A stretch of 64,000 nt of DNA, from assembly GCF_900102025.1 (NCBI RefSeq), contig NZ_FNAU01000011.1:1-64000 (forward strand), written 5' to 3'. The position numbers and the translations under genes were made by a program. The stretch comes from Actinobaculum suis. GTDB taxonomy: Bacteria > Actinomycetota > Actinomycetes > Actinomycetales > Actinomycetaceae. Each line of letters begins with the position of its first letter. Positions within the stretch are counted from its first letter, which is position 1. Below are positions 20,478 to 28,671 of this stretch, in pieces. The notes under the pieces were generated by a model, which saw only the letters and a list, made by a program, of their open reading frames with translations, was not told the origin of the DNA and did not search any database.

Positions 20478-21980
20478 GTGGCGCAAAAGAATCTTGGCAA
20501 CAAGAAAGCGGGCATGCACACCGAGCTCTCCCGCCAGCTCACCAGCCCGCAGATCGCGATGATCGCACTTTCCGGAGCACTGGGTACCGGACTGTTTTTG
20601 GGCGCGGGAAGCACCATTCAGCACGCCGGCCCGGCTACCGTTATTTCTTATATGCTCGCGGGCAGCCTGGCCCTCGCCGTCGTGTGGGCCCTGGCTGAAC
20701 TCGTATCTGCGCACCCGGTACCGGGCGGGCACGGCACCGTAGCAGCGTCGTACCTGGGCCGATTTGGCGGTTACCTCACGCGCTGGAATTTCGCGGTGAC
20801 GATGCTGGTCGCGGTGGGCGCGGAAGTGACCGCGAGCGCGAAATATCTGCATCGGTGGTTGCCCTGGCTGGATCAGGGGCTGGGCACGGTGCTGTGCTCG
20901 CTGTTTATTGTGAGTTTGAATCTTGCCACGGTGCGGCTGTATGGCACCTCCGAGTATTGGTTCTCGATGATCAAAGTGGTAGCAATCTCGGTCTTTATTT
21001 TGCTCGGCTTGGTTATCGTTTTCTTCGGTCTGCCGGAGCAAGAGCCGATTGGTTTTGTCAATTTGACCGGCCACGATGGGTTTATGCCTTACGGGGTGCC
21101 GGGTATTTTGGCGGCGGCGTGCATGGCCGTCTTTTCCTTTGGCGGGATTGAAAACGTTTCGGTTTCGGCGGCAGAATCGCAGCATCCGGAGCGCGATATT
21201 CCGCGCGCCGCGCACACCATGATTTGGCGGCTCTTGCTGTTTTATGTGGGCGCTATCTTGGTGGTGGTGATGATCCAGCCGTGGACGGTGACGGCCCAGC
21301 CACTGGCGAGTATTGAGCAGTCGCCTTTCGTAATCGCTTTGGATGCGGCGGGGATTCCGGGTGCGGGGCATATTATGAATGCGGTGCTGTTGGTGGCGGC
21401 GCTTTCGGCAGCGAATGGGTGTTTGTATTCTTCTTCCCGGATGATTCACGCGCTGGCAATCGATGGGATGGCACCGGCTTTTGCGGCGCGTTCCAGCGCG
21501 CATGGGGCCCCGCGCGGAGCGGTTTTGATCGCCACTTTGGGAATGGTGATTGCTTCCGTGCTGGCGATTGTTTCCCCGGATGCCGCTTTTTCCTATCTTT
21601 ATGGTTGTGCCACGGTCGGCATTTTGGTGACCTGGGTGCTGACGATGCTCACGCATTTGGCTTTCCGCCGGCACCGCGCCCAGCTTGGTTTGCCGGATGC
21701 TCCGGCACGTTTGTGGGGTGCGCCGGTGGTACCGGTACTGGTGATTGTGGCTTCGATCGCGATTTTTGTGGCCCTGTTCTGGTTAATACCGGTGGCTTGG
21801 TATGCCGGGATTCCCTACCTGATTTTGTTGAGTGCTTCTTATTTGTTGGTACGACGCTCGCCGGCTTTGGCTCCGGTGCGAGACCTTGCCGCGGAGGAAT
21901 ACGCGGAACTGCACGGCCATAAACCCGGCCCTCTCTCACCTGGTGCCGCACAGGCGAATACCCAGAACACAAATGAGTAA
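20478..21980 (+). CDS. APC-superfamily amino-acid permease (AAT type)
   Basis: Twelve-helix proton-coupled amino-acid importer of the AAT group. The N-terminus carries the family signature LTSPQIAMIALSGALGTGLFLGAG in helix 1, with the unwound GTGLF substrate motif. VPGGHGTVAASYLGRFGGY and FSFGGIENVSVSAAESQHPERDIPRA follow at the expected spacing. The 500-residue length is normal. The start is a GTG with AGGAAACA upstream. The last ~40 residues are a hydrophilic tail. Substrate (an aromatic, branched or basic amino acid) cannot be told from sequence. It starts a plus-strand run of permease, DUF2505, thyA and dfrA, but 63- and 416-nt gaps suggest separate promoters. Confidence 0.9.
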   Translation: MAQKNLGNKKAGMHTELSRQLTSPQIAMIALSGALGTGLFLGAGSTIQHAGPATVISYMLAGSLALAVVWALAELVSAHPVPGGHGTVAASYLGRFGGYLTRWNFAVTMLVAVGAEVTASAKYLHRWLPWLDQGLGTVLCSLFIVSLNLATVRLYGTSEYWFSMIKVVAISVFILLGLVIVFFGLPEQEPIGFVNLTGHDGFMPYGVPGILAAACMAVFSFGGIENVSVSAAESQHPERDIPRAAHTMIWRLLLFYVGAILVVVMIQPWTVTAQPLASIEQSPFVIALDAAGIPGAGHIMNAVLLVAALSAANGCLYSSSRMIHALAIDGMAPAFAARSSAHGAPRGAVLIATLGMVIASVLAIVSPDAAFSYLYGCATVGILVTWVLTMLTHLAFRRHRAQLGLPDAPARLWGAPVVPVLVIVASIAIFVALFWLIPVAWYAGIPYLILLSASYLLVRRSPALAPVRDLAAEEYAELHGHKPGPLSPGAAQANTQNTNE

Positions 21981-22043
21981 GCGGTCAGCCAGATTTTTGG
22001 GCTTAGCTTGGCAGGCAGGGGGTAAATAGGGCACAGTAGTTTC

Positions 22044-22511
22044 ATGCAAATTTCTCACACTTACACGGTAGAGGCAGAGCCCGCAGCCGTGTTGGACGCA
22101 TTGCTTTCGACCGAATTGAATACTGCCCGGATGGAAAAGTTCTCCATCTCGGATTACGAATTTAACACTGATGGCGCCCAGGCCACTCTCGACATCACTG
22201 TGGCAGCCGACCGTTTGCCGAAAACCGTTGGCAAGCTGTTACGTAGCGGTGCACAAGCAACGCTGACGATGCGGCGCGAGGATGACGTTGTTCACCTCGA
22301 AGTTTCCACCAAGGTTCCGGTTAAGGTGGAGTTGACCTTGCGGGTTGCTCCCCAGGTGGATGGGACGACGTCGGCCGTACAGGCAACCGGCGAAGTCAGT
22401 GTTAATATGCCGTTGATCGGCTCGAAGATCGAGGATGCGGTTTCGCAACGGGCCGCCCGTGCTTTGGAGAGCGACGCCGCTCTCATCGCCAAGGTTGCTG
22501 CGAGCAAGTAA
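22044..22511 (+). CDS. DUF2505-family protein (SRPBCC-like fold)
   Basis: 155-residue cytosolic protein of the actinobacterial DUF2505 family, thought to share the START/SRPBCC helix-grip fold that binds hydrophobic ligands. It opens with MQISHTYTVEAEPAAVLDALL, continues with alternating beta strands (ATLDITVAADRLPKTVG, VHLEVSTKVPVKVELTL) and ends in a long helix (IEDAVSQRAARALESDAALI), the expected pattern. Function unknown. The ATG lies 6 nt after CACAGT (22032-22037), a slightly diverged leaderless -10 box. Confidence 0.8.
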   Translation: MQISHTYTVEAEPAAVLDALLSTELNTARMEKFSISDYEFNTDGAQATLDITVAADRLPKTVGKLLRSGAQATLTMRREDDVVHLEVSTKVPVKVELTLRVAPQVDGTTSAVQATGEVSVNMPLIGSKIEDAVSQRAARALESDAALIAKVAASK

Positions 22512-22927
22512 AAAATTCGGCACGCTACATGTGCAAACAATCAGCTCGCTACATGCGAATACGAATAGCTAGTAGCGGGTGGCGAGCATTCGCATACAAG
22601 TAGCAAGTAATAATAAAATAGCAAATAATCCGCAAGGAACCGGCTGGTACTCGCAATGATGCGAATTCCAAATAGCAACTAGCTATGGTCGAGGCCTTGC
22701 GGATTATGCATGTGCGCTATCACGTTACATATGCGTGCTATCACGGTCGCGGGGCGGATAATACGGCGCTGGCGGGCAAGACGACTCCCCCGGCAACCGG
22801 TCCCCCGGCAACCGCTCCCCCAGCAACCGGCGGAATGCCTATCACGGTGGCGGGCAAAACGATACGGTAGCGGGCAGCGCGCTGGTACGGCGTCGATCTT
22901 CTTCCCAAAAACTTCTACACTGGCGGC
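22512..22927. other. Gap with degenerate repeats, thyA promoter
   Basis: The first part repeats short AGCAAGTA/ATTCGCATAC-like words. About 22788-22832 has three 15-bp units (CCCCCGGCAACCGGT type). TACACT at 22916-22921, then 6 nt, then ATG is the leaderless thyA promoter. No gene is seen. Confidence 0.6.
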
Positions 22928-23734
22928 ATGGCAAAAGTGAACCGACAGTATGAAGACCTGCTTGCTTACACCCTGCGGGAGGGGACGCGAAAGGGTGACC
23001 GCACAGGAACCGGCACACTTTCGGTGTTTGGGCAACAGTTGCGTTATAACTTGGCGGAGGGATTCCCGCGCGTTACCACGAAATTTGTGCCCATGAAATC
23101 CGTGAAGGGCGAGTTGCTGTGGTTCCTTTCGGGTTCGACGAATATTGCTTGGCTCCAAGAAAACGGGATTTCTATCTGGGATGAATGGGCGGATAGCGAA
23201 GGCGAACTCGGGCCGATTTACGGGTATCAGTGGCGGAGTTGGCCCACGCCCAATGGCGGTCATATTGACCAGATCGCGAACCTGATTTCGGAGCTGCGGG
23301 AAAACCCGGATTCGCGCCGCCTCATTGTTTCGGCATGGAATGTGAGCGATTTGGAGGCGATGGCGCTACAGCCGTGCCACGCGCTGTTCCAGTTTTATGT
23401 GGCAGATGGAAAGCTTTCTTGCCAGCTGTATCAGCGTTCGGCCGATTTGTTCTTGGGAGTTCCTTTCAATATTTCCTCGTATGCCTTGCTGACGCATATG
23501 GTGGCGCAACAGGTTGACCTAGAAGTGGGCGAGTTTATTTGGACCGGCGGGGATTGCCATATTTATTCGAACCACGTGGAGCAGGTGCGGGAGCAGCTTT
23601 CCCGCGAACCGTACCCCTTCCCCACTTTGCACCTGCGCAAAGCCCCTTCAATTTTCGAATACGAAATGGATGATATTGACGCTTCTGACGGGTACCGGCA
23701 CCATCCAAAGATTTCCGCACCGGTGGCCGTATAG
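22928..23734 (+). CDS. thyA: Thymidylate synthase
   Basis: Makes dTMP from dUMP using methylene-tetrahydrofolate. The classical ThyA motifs are present: [12 protein letters not shown] at the N-terminus, the catalytic Cys in [25 protein letters not shown] and the C-terminal DGYRHHPKI...APVAV. Length 268 is typical. The ATG follows TACACT-GGCGGC, so the transcript is probably leaderless. The next gene, 60 nt downstream, is dihydrofolate reductase, which regenerates the folate cofactor oxidised by this reaction, so the pair is a functional unit. Confidence 0.97.
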   Translation: MAKVNRQYEDLLAYTLREGTRKGDRTGTGTLSVFGQQLRYNLAEGFPRVTTKFVPMKSVKGELLWFLSGSTNIAWLQENGISIWDEWADSEGELGPIYGYQWRSWPTPNGGHIDQIANLISELRENPDSRRLIVSAWNVSDLEAMALQPCHALFQFYVADGKLSCQLYQRSADLFLGVPFNISSYALLTHMVAQQVDLEVGEFIWTGGDCHIYSNHVEQVREQLSREPYPFPTLHLRKAPSIFEYEMDDIDASDGYRHHPKISAPVAV

Positions 23735-23794
23735 GGAGACGCCGTTGCCGCTAAGGCTGTTGCGATATAAGGCTGTTACTGCTTAGGAGGTGCC

Positions 23795-24358
23795 GTGCGC
23801 ATTGGCATGATTTGGGCGCAGTCCGCGAATGGGGCGCTCGCGCAGGGAATGGATTTGCCCTGGGATATCCCGGAAGACCGTTCCTTCTTCCGGGAAAGTG
23901 TACGCGGCCGGCCGCTCGTTATGGGCCGGCGTACCTGGCTGGCTACCGGGGCGCGCGTAATTAAAGGCTCCCCCACTTTTGTGCTAACTACGAATCCGGA
24001 TTTTGACGCGGGAAAAGCCCGGGTGGTTACGAGCTTCCCGCAAGCGCTTAGCGAAGCGGCGGCGCTGGGCACAGATTTGTTGTGGGTAGCGGGAGGTGCC
24101 CGGATTTATGCGGAGGCAGAACCGCTAGCCGATATTTTGGTACGTACCGCGGTAGATATGAAGGTGGACGACGCCGATGTGTTCGCGCCGCCGCTATCGG
24201 GAACCTGGCTTTTGCGGGCCGCAGCGCCTAGCTCGGAAAGCTGGCAGTTTTCCAAAACTGGCACCCGCTACCGCTACGAACTGCTAACCCGGCCCGGCGT
24301 GCAGCTCCCCTCCGGAGTTCCCTTCGACCCACCCGAAACAGCTTTTCGTACGAACTAA
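23795..24358 (+). CDS. dfrA: Dihydrofolate reductase
   Basis: NADPH-dependent reduction of dihydrofolate to tetrahydrofolate, the target of trimethoprim. Motifs: IGMIWAQSANGALAQGMDLPWDIPED (catalytic Asp in WDIPEDRSFF), VMGRRTWLA and VAGGARIYAE (cofactor). Length is 187 residues. The GTG start has AGGAGG 6 nt upstream. It follows thyA by 60 nt and is probably co-transcribed with it. The C-terminus (PGVQLPSGVPFDPPETAFRTN) runs a little beyond the last beta strand. Confidence 0.95.
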   Translation: MRIGMIWAQSANGALAQGMDLPWDIPEDRSFFRESVRGRPLVMGRRTWLATGARVIKGSPTFVLTTNPDFDAGKARVVTSFPQALSEAAALGTDLLWVAGGARIYAEAEPLADILVRTAVDMKVDDADVFAPPLSGTWLLRAAAPSSESWQFSKTGTRYRYELLTRPGVQLPSGVPFDPPETAFRTN

Positions 24359-24637
24359 GCGCATGCCTTCCACATGTGGCTAAGCGCACGTCCTTCCGCC
24401 TGAGCTAAACATGCATTTCCGCCTGAACTAAACACGCAGTGAGATATTGCGCTAAACCAGCGGCTCTCGCACCCCTCAGAACTAATTCCGCGGTTTGTGC
24501 GAAAGGTATCGAACCACCAATTCCGCGTTTTCTGCGCTGGTTACCACGCCACTAAACCGCGGAATTGGTGCGTGCCACAACCCAAAAAAACAGAAACCGC
24601 GGAATTAGTGAAATCGATGGGGATTTTTGGACGGGTC
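24359..24637. repeat. Gap with 25-bp repeats and dispersed-element cluster
   Basis: 24360-24455 holds about three diverged repeats of a TCCGCCTGAGCTAAACATGC-like unit. 24481-24610 holds four element copies: two forward (ACTAATTCCGCGGTTTGTGC; ACCAATTCCGCGTTTTCTGC) and two reverse (TAAACCGCGGAATTGGTG; AGAAACCGCGGAATTAGTG), so several hairpins are possible. Confidence 0.8.
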
Positions 24638-24665
24638 TTGACTCTCTGTTGAGAATGATTATCAT
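24638..24665 (+). promoter_or_regulatory. Promoter overlapped by a Zur/Fur-like box, no clear gene downstream
   Basis: TTGACT (24638-24643), a 16-nt spacer and TATCAT (24660-24665) form a good promoter. TGAGAATGATTATCA (24650-24664) is a near-perfect 6-3-6 inverted repeat covering the spacer and -10. It closely resembles the box at 48765 and the general Zur/Fur operator pattern. Transcription would run rightwards from about 24672 into a region with no recognisable gene. Confidence 0.5.
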
Positions 24666-24671
24666 TTAGCT

Positions 24672-24950
24672 AAGTGGGTTCTCCGCACAACCTGCTTTAC
24701 GTGTGGCGCCACGCGCGTCAGTTGCGCCTTTCGCTGAGTGAACACCGGCGCGCGGGGCGTAGTGTTTTTGTTTTCGCAATATAGGCCTGCCGCGCATTTG
24801 CGCTGGCCAGCCTCGGTGATTCGAAGCAACTTGTGGTTTGTTTGCTTCGAAAATACGGGTCTCGAGGCTGCTTCCCGCGGCGCTAGCACCCTCCGGTTAG
24901 CACCGCACCCGCCCGGTGGGGTTCTGCCCCGCCGGGCTAAGCTTTCTCTC
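24672..24950 (+). ncRNA. Possible metal-regulated small RNA (speculative)
   Basis: Downstream of the box-covered promoter are two stable hairpins. TTCGAAGCAA (24820-24829) pairs with TTGCTTCGAA (24842-24851). GCCCGGTGGGG (24911-24921) pairs with CCCCGCCGGGC (24927-24937) and is followed by TAAGCTTTCTCTC. No reading frame here has a recognisable product. A regulated non-coding RNA is one reading; a decayed gene is the other. Confidence 0.25.
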
Positions 24951-24998
24951 AGTCCCGCCGCCGGGTGGCCCGGGCGCTACCCCGTCCTGCGGTTCGCT

Positions 24999-25020
24999 AA
25001 TTACCTACGGTTTGGTAATT
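24999..25020 (-). terminator. Hairpin just after the fumC stop
   Basis: AATTACC (24999-25005) and GGTAATT (25014-25020) form a 7-bp stem directly after the fumC stop codon. It is short and lacks a U tract. The GC-rich hairpin at 24911-24937 may act with it. Confidence 0.35.
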
Positions 25021-25021
25021 C

Positions 25022-26404
25022 TTAGACCATGGCCTGCGGGTCTACCCAGCGGTCGAAATCATCTGCACTTATCCCGGCCGCCAGCGCCGCCTCGCGTAAA
25101 GACTGCCCGGATGCTTCGGCGTCGCGCGCGATTTTTGCGGCGGCCTCGTAACCAATATGTGGCGAAAGCGCTGTTACGAGCATGAGATTATCGGCTAGAT
25201 GCGCGGCGATATTCTCCTTTTGCGGAGTAATTCCCACCACGCACCGCTGTGTGAAGGACGCGATTGCCTCCCCGAGCAAAGAAATCGACTCCAATGTGCA
25301 CCACGCCATTACTGGCTTATACACATTGAGCTGGAAATTCCCCTGCGACCCCGCAAATGCCACCGTGGCGTCGTTGCCATAAACCTTCACGCACACCATC
25401 GTCAACGCCTCGGCCTGCGTCGGATTCACCTTTCCCGGCATAATCGAACTGCCCGGCTCATTTGCCGGAATATGCAACTCCCCGATGCCCGTGCGCGGCC
25501 CGGAAGCATACCAGCGAATATCGTTCGCAATTTTCAGTAAGGCACCTGCCAAGGTGCGTAGCGAAGCAGAAAGTTCGACGACGGCGTCGTGCGCGGAAAG
25601 GGCGAAGAAAAGATTATCTTCTCGCCGGAACTCGATCCCGGTTTCTTGAGCAATCACGCTTGTCACTCGGGCCCCAAAGTCCGGGTGCGTATTTAGCCCG
25701 GTTCCCACGGCAGTGCCGCCGATTGCCAGCGCCAACACTGCTTTTTCTGCCTGCCGGATGGCGGCGAGTGCGAAATCGACCTGCTGTGCCCACCCGGAAA
25801 ACACTTGGCCCAAGGTGACCGGAGTCGCGTCTTCCAAATGGGTGCGCCCCGTCATCACAAGGTTGGCATACTCTTTTTCTTTAGCGCGCAATGCTTCCGC
25901 CAGCTGGGTAGCGGCCGGATACAGTTTTTCCCGCAGCTGTTCGGCGATTGCCACATGCATGGCCGTGGGGAAAGTGTCATTGGAAGATTGGCCGCGATTC
26001 ACGTGATCATTGGGATGTACCGGCGTGTAGGTGCCCGCACTCCCGCCGGCCAGAATATTGGCCCGGTTCGCAATCACTTCATTGGCATTCATATTGGTTT
26101 GCGTGCCCGAACCGGTTTGGAAAGCCACGAGCGGAAATTCGGCGTCGTGCTCGCCAGCAGCTACTTCGCGGGCGGCACGGCTAATAAGTTCTCCTCGAGT
26201 TGTGTCTAGGCGCCCCAGTTCCATATTGACCTGCGCGGCCGCGTATTTGAGGAGCCCGAAAGCACGAATGAGCGGCCCGCCCCATACGAAACCGGGCCGC
26301 CCGATCGGAAAGTTCTCCAAACTTCGCTCGGTTTGTGCACCCCACAGGCGGTTGGCGGGAACCTTTACGGTTCCCAACGAATCATGTTCCTCACGTGTAC
26401 CCAT
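25022..26404 (-). CDS. fumC: Class II fumarate hydratase
   Basis: Reversible hydration of fumarate to malate in the TCA cycle, without a metal cluster. Fumarase/aspartase-superfamily signatures: [55 protein letters not shown] and the mobile-loop signature [15 protein letters not shown] with its catalytic Ser. Length about 460 is typical. The frame extends to 26467, but the ATG at 26404 fits homologues and lies 7 nt after a TATGCT -10 box (26412-26417), so leaderless. The AGGAGG directly abutting the ATG is too close to serve as a normal Shine-Dalgarno. Together with malic enzyme it gives a fumarate-malate-pyruvate link. Confidence 0.95.
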   Translation of the reverse strand: MGTREEHDSLGTVKVPANRLWGAQTERSLENFPIGRPGFVWGGPLIRAFGLLKYAAAQVNMELGRLDTTRGELISRAAREVAAGEHDAEFPLVAFQTGSGTQTNMNANEVIANRANILAGGSAGTYTPVHPNDHVNRGQSSNDTFPTAMHVAIAEQLREKLYPAATQLAEALRAKEKEYANLVMTGRTHLEDATPVTLGQVFSGWAQQVDFALAAIRQAEKAVLALAIGGTAVGTGLNTHPDFGARVTSVIAQETGIEFRREDNLFFALSAHDAVVELSASLRTLAGALLKIANDIRWYASGPRTGIGELHIPANEPGSSIMPGKVNPTQAEALTMVCVKVYGNDATVAFAGSQGNFQLNVYKPVMAWCTLESISLLGEAIASFTQRCVVGITPQKENIAAHLADNLMLVTALSPHIGYEAAAKIARDAEASGQSLREAALAAGISADDFDRWVDPQAMV

Positions 26405-27081
26405 GCCTCCTAGCATAGGAGGTAGGCGCAAACGCAGCGGGAGGCATCTGTGCCAAGCGCGCCGCAAACGCAGCGGGAGGGCACTTTGCTGGAGCGGCGC
26501 GCAGCCGGAGAAAAGGCGCGACGCGGGGACAGCGCGAAACCAGCAAAAGGCACGACGCTAGCTATCCCAAAGCCGCTCGCGATGCTAGGCGCAGCGCACG
26601 CGCCACAGGCGGGCGTGAAGTTGCACGCGGCGCATGTGCCTCCGAGGAAAACGGGCCGGCCGGTTCGTACTTTCGCCCCGCGCAGGGGAAATCACTAGCT
26701 GGTAAGTTGAGCTAGTCGATTTTTTGGCAAATAAGGAACGGTAGGTTAGCCGGAGCCCTGGCGGCGAAATCCGCACCGCGCGAGCAGTGCTTTGCCGCGC
26801 GAGCTGGGATTAGCCGCGCGAGCAACGGCTCCCAAACTAGCTCCGCAACATGCGTGGTAACCGGTTCTCCGGGCACATAGCCAGGCCGATGCCACATTGA
26901 CGCTCCAGCCGCGAAGCCGGTGCGTCAAGTAAAGTCGGACCTAACTAGCGGCGCTCGGGGCGAGACCGGTTGAGTTCGGGGTAAGTCCCGGGCGAACGAG
27001 TTCGGGGCAAGTCCGGTAATAACTTAATCAAGCCGGTGCGCCACCTGAGGTGTGCGAGGTTTTATCCGTAGAGGAGGAAAG
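26405..27081. other. 677-nt gap with minor repeats, no gene seen
   Basis: GCAAACGCAGCGGGAGG occurs at 26428-26444 and again at 26464-26480. GAGTTCGGGGTAAGTCC and GAGTTCGGGGCAAGTCC are repeated near 26970-27015. The open frames are short, Arg/Ala-rich and lack ribosome sites. The right end presumably contains the promoter of the coiled-coil gene. Confidence 0.5.
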
Positions 27082-28005
27082 ATGGCTGAACGGGAAGTTT
27101 CTGGCAGGCGTGCCCGCAGATCCCGTAGCTATGCGTCTGCGCAAGCCAGCGAAGAGCCGCGGGCAGTTCCCGGGCATACGCGTTTGCGTGAACAACTCAA
27201 TGCGGAACGCCAGGCCCGCGCCAACGCGGAAGCAGCCGCGGCGCAACTCGAAGAAAACCATCGCATACTCAAACAGCAAGCCACAGATTCGGCGCAACGG
27301 GCTTCCCAGTTGACAGTCGAACTGGCCCGGGTCCGCGCCCAAGAACAACAACGCACCCAAGAACTCGCGATTGCGCAAGAAAGGGAACGCCAAGCTCGCG
27401 CCGCCGCAGCTTCGGCCCAAACTCGGGCAGAAACCGCCGAACACCGCGCCCGTGATTTTGAGGCCGAACTCAATCGCGTCACCTCCGAACTTTCGGCTGC
27501 CACCGAAAAGTTTCAAGACTCTTCTGACGAGGCCGATGTTTTGCGTGGCCAAGTAGCGCAACTGGTTGCCGTCCAAGATTTCCGGCAAGGCGAACGTAGC
27601 GCCCTCGAACACGCCCAGCAACGGCTTGATGATGCCAATAAGCGCGCCGCCGAACTTTATACTCGCACTACCCAGCTCGAAAAACTCTTGCAAGAAGAAG
27701 AGGAGAGGACGGCGCTCCTGGAACGCGAACGCGATGCTTCCGCTTCCAAGTCCACGGTTCTCACCGCTGATCTTTCCCAGTCGATCCGCAACCTAGAAGA
27801 ACGCGAGAGGATTGCCCAAGAACGCACCGAGCAAGTAGCCGGTTTGGAAGCCAGTCTTGCTGACGTACGGAGTGAACTGGCCGCCGCCCGGCGCAGCCTC
27901 ACCACTGAAAAGGAACGCAGCGCCGCTCAGCGTCGCATTATGGTGCTCCTCGGTATCGGCTTTGCGTGTGCGGTAATCGCCCTGGTGCTTCTGGTTGTCT
28001 TGTAA
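27082..28005 (+). CDS. Tail-anchored coiled-coil protein of unknown function
   Basis: 307 residues. A basic, disordered N-terminus (RRARRSRSY) is followed by nearly 230 residues of predicted continuous coiled coil rich in Ala, Glu, Gln and Arg (LREQLNAERQARANAEAAAA ... LEASLADVRSELAAARRSL). It ends in one hydrophobic helix at the extreme C-terminus (MVLLGIGFACAVIALVLLVVL), so it is anchored in the membrane with the coil in the cytoplasm. There is no enzymatic motif. The topology recalls scaffold proteins of cell-envelope or division machinery, but I cannot assign a role. The ATG at 27082 follows GAGGAGGAAAG; an in-frame GTG at 27052 is less likely. It is not in an obvious operon. Confidence 0.8.
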   Translation: MAEREVSGRRARRSRSYASAQASEEPRAVPGHTRLREQLNAERQARANAEAAAAQLEENHRILKQQATDSAQRASQLTVELARVRAQEQQRTQELAIAQERERQARAAAASAQTRAETAEHRARDFEAELNRVTSELSAATEKFQDSSDEADVLRGQVAQLVAVQDFRQGERSALEHAQQRLDDANKRAAELYTRTTQLEKLLQEEEERTALLERERDASASKSTVLTADLSQSIRNLEERERIAQERTEQVAGLEASLADVRSELAAARRSLTTEKERSAAQRRIMVLLGIGFACAVIALVLLVVL

Positions 28006-28671
28006 TTAGGTATCGCGCAGTTTCGTACCCGTGCACCGCGCTGATTATCTTAGGTATAGCGCAGTTTTACAAAATTTCACGCCGCGCCGATGACGCCACC
28101 AGCACTTCCATAAAAGTGACACAACGCAAAGGAATACCTCTAGAATCCACCCCGCCCTGGGTGATTAGAATGGCATCGTCCATCCAATGTTGTATTCGGA
28201 TGGGCTTTTTCTTGTCTGCACAAGCATCTTGTTTACACAAGGCTCTTGTCCGAACATGTTTCCTGTCTGAACAGACTTCTTGTCTGTACAAGTTTCTTGT
28301 TCATACAAGGCTTTCTTGTTTATACAGGGCAAACTAATCGTCACAAAAAGTCGAGGTCAGCTCCGCAAGACGGATCCACAACTTCCGTTTCAGTGGCTCA
28401 CGGCTCGCAACTCCCGGTTCTGGGGTAAGGGTTCCTGGGTAACGGTTCTACAACTATCGTTCCGCGTCTAATAGCTCCGGAGCGGCTGTTTTCACAACCT
28501 CCGGTTCCATTATTTCCGGTTCCGCAATTTCGTATTCCAGTACGACGATCCGCGTTAGGCGTACATAAAACGCCAGCCCGGTCCGCATCATTCATCTTTT
28601 CGATTACAACCAGCGTTTTCATTGGTTACAACCAGCGCTTTCACACCTATTAGTTATGTTAGGAGGCCTTC
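28006..28671. other. 666-nt gap upstream of the OFA transporter gene
   Basis: Contains a repeated TTAGGTAT(C/A)GCGCAGTTT word (about 28007 and 28050), the 17-bp palindromic array at 28211-28329, and then a degenerate stretch of ACAACTTCCGGTT-like words (28380-28560). No gene is seen. AGGAGG at the right end serves the transporter gene. Confidence 0.6.
28211..28329. repeat. 17-bp tandem array of small palindromes, 7 units
   Basis: Seven head-to-tail units begin at 28211, 28228, 28245, 28262, 28279, 28296 and about 28314. Each has the form CTTGT-N4-ACAAG-NNN with small variations (CTTGTCTGCACAAGCAT, CTTGTTTACACAAGGCT, CTTGTCCGAACATGTTT). The inverted CTTGT/ACAAG arms are kept in most units while the middle varies, which distinguishes it from the other tandem arrays here. 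Confidence 0.85.

Noticed and set aside
24662-25025. Short frames on both strands after the metal box (possible alternative ribosomal protein)
   Set aside because: Compared with memory of zinc-independent L28, L31, L33 and S18; none of their motifs is present.
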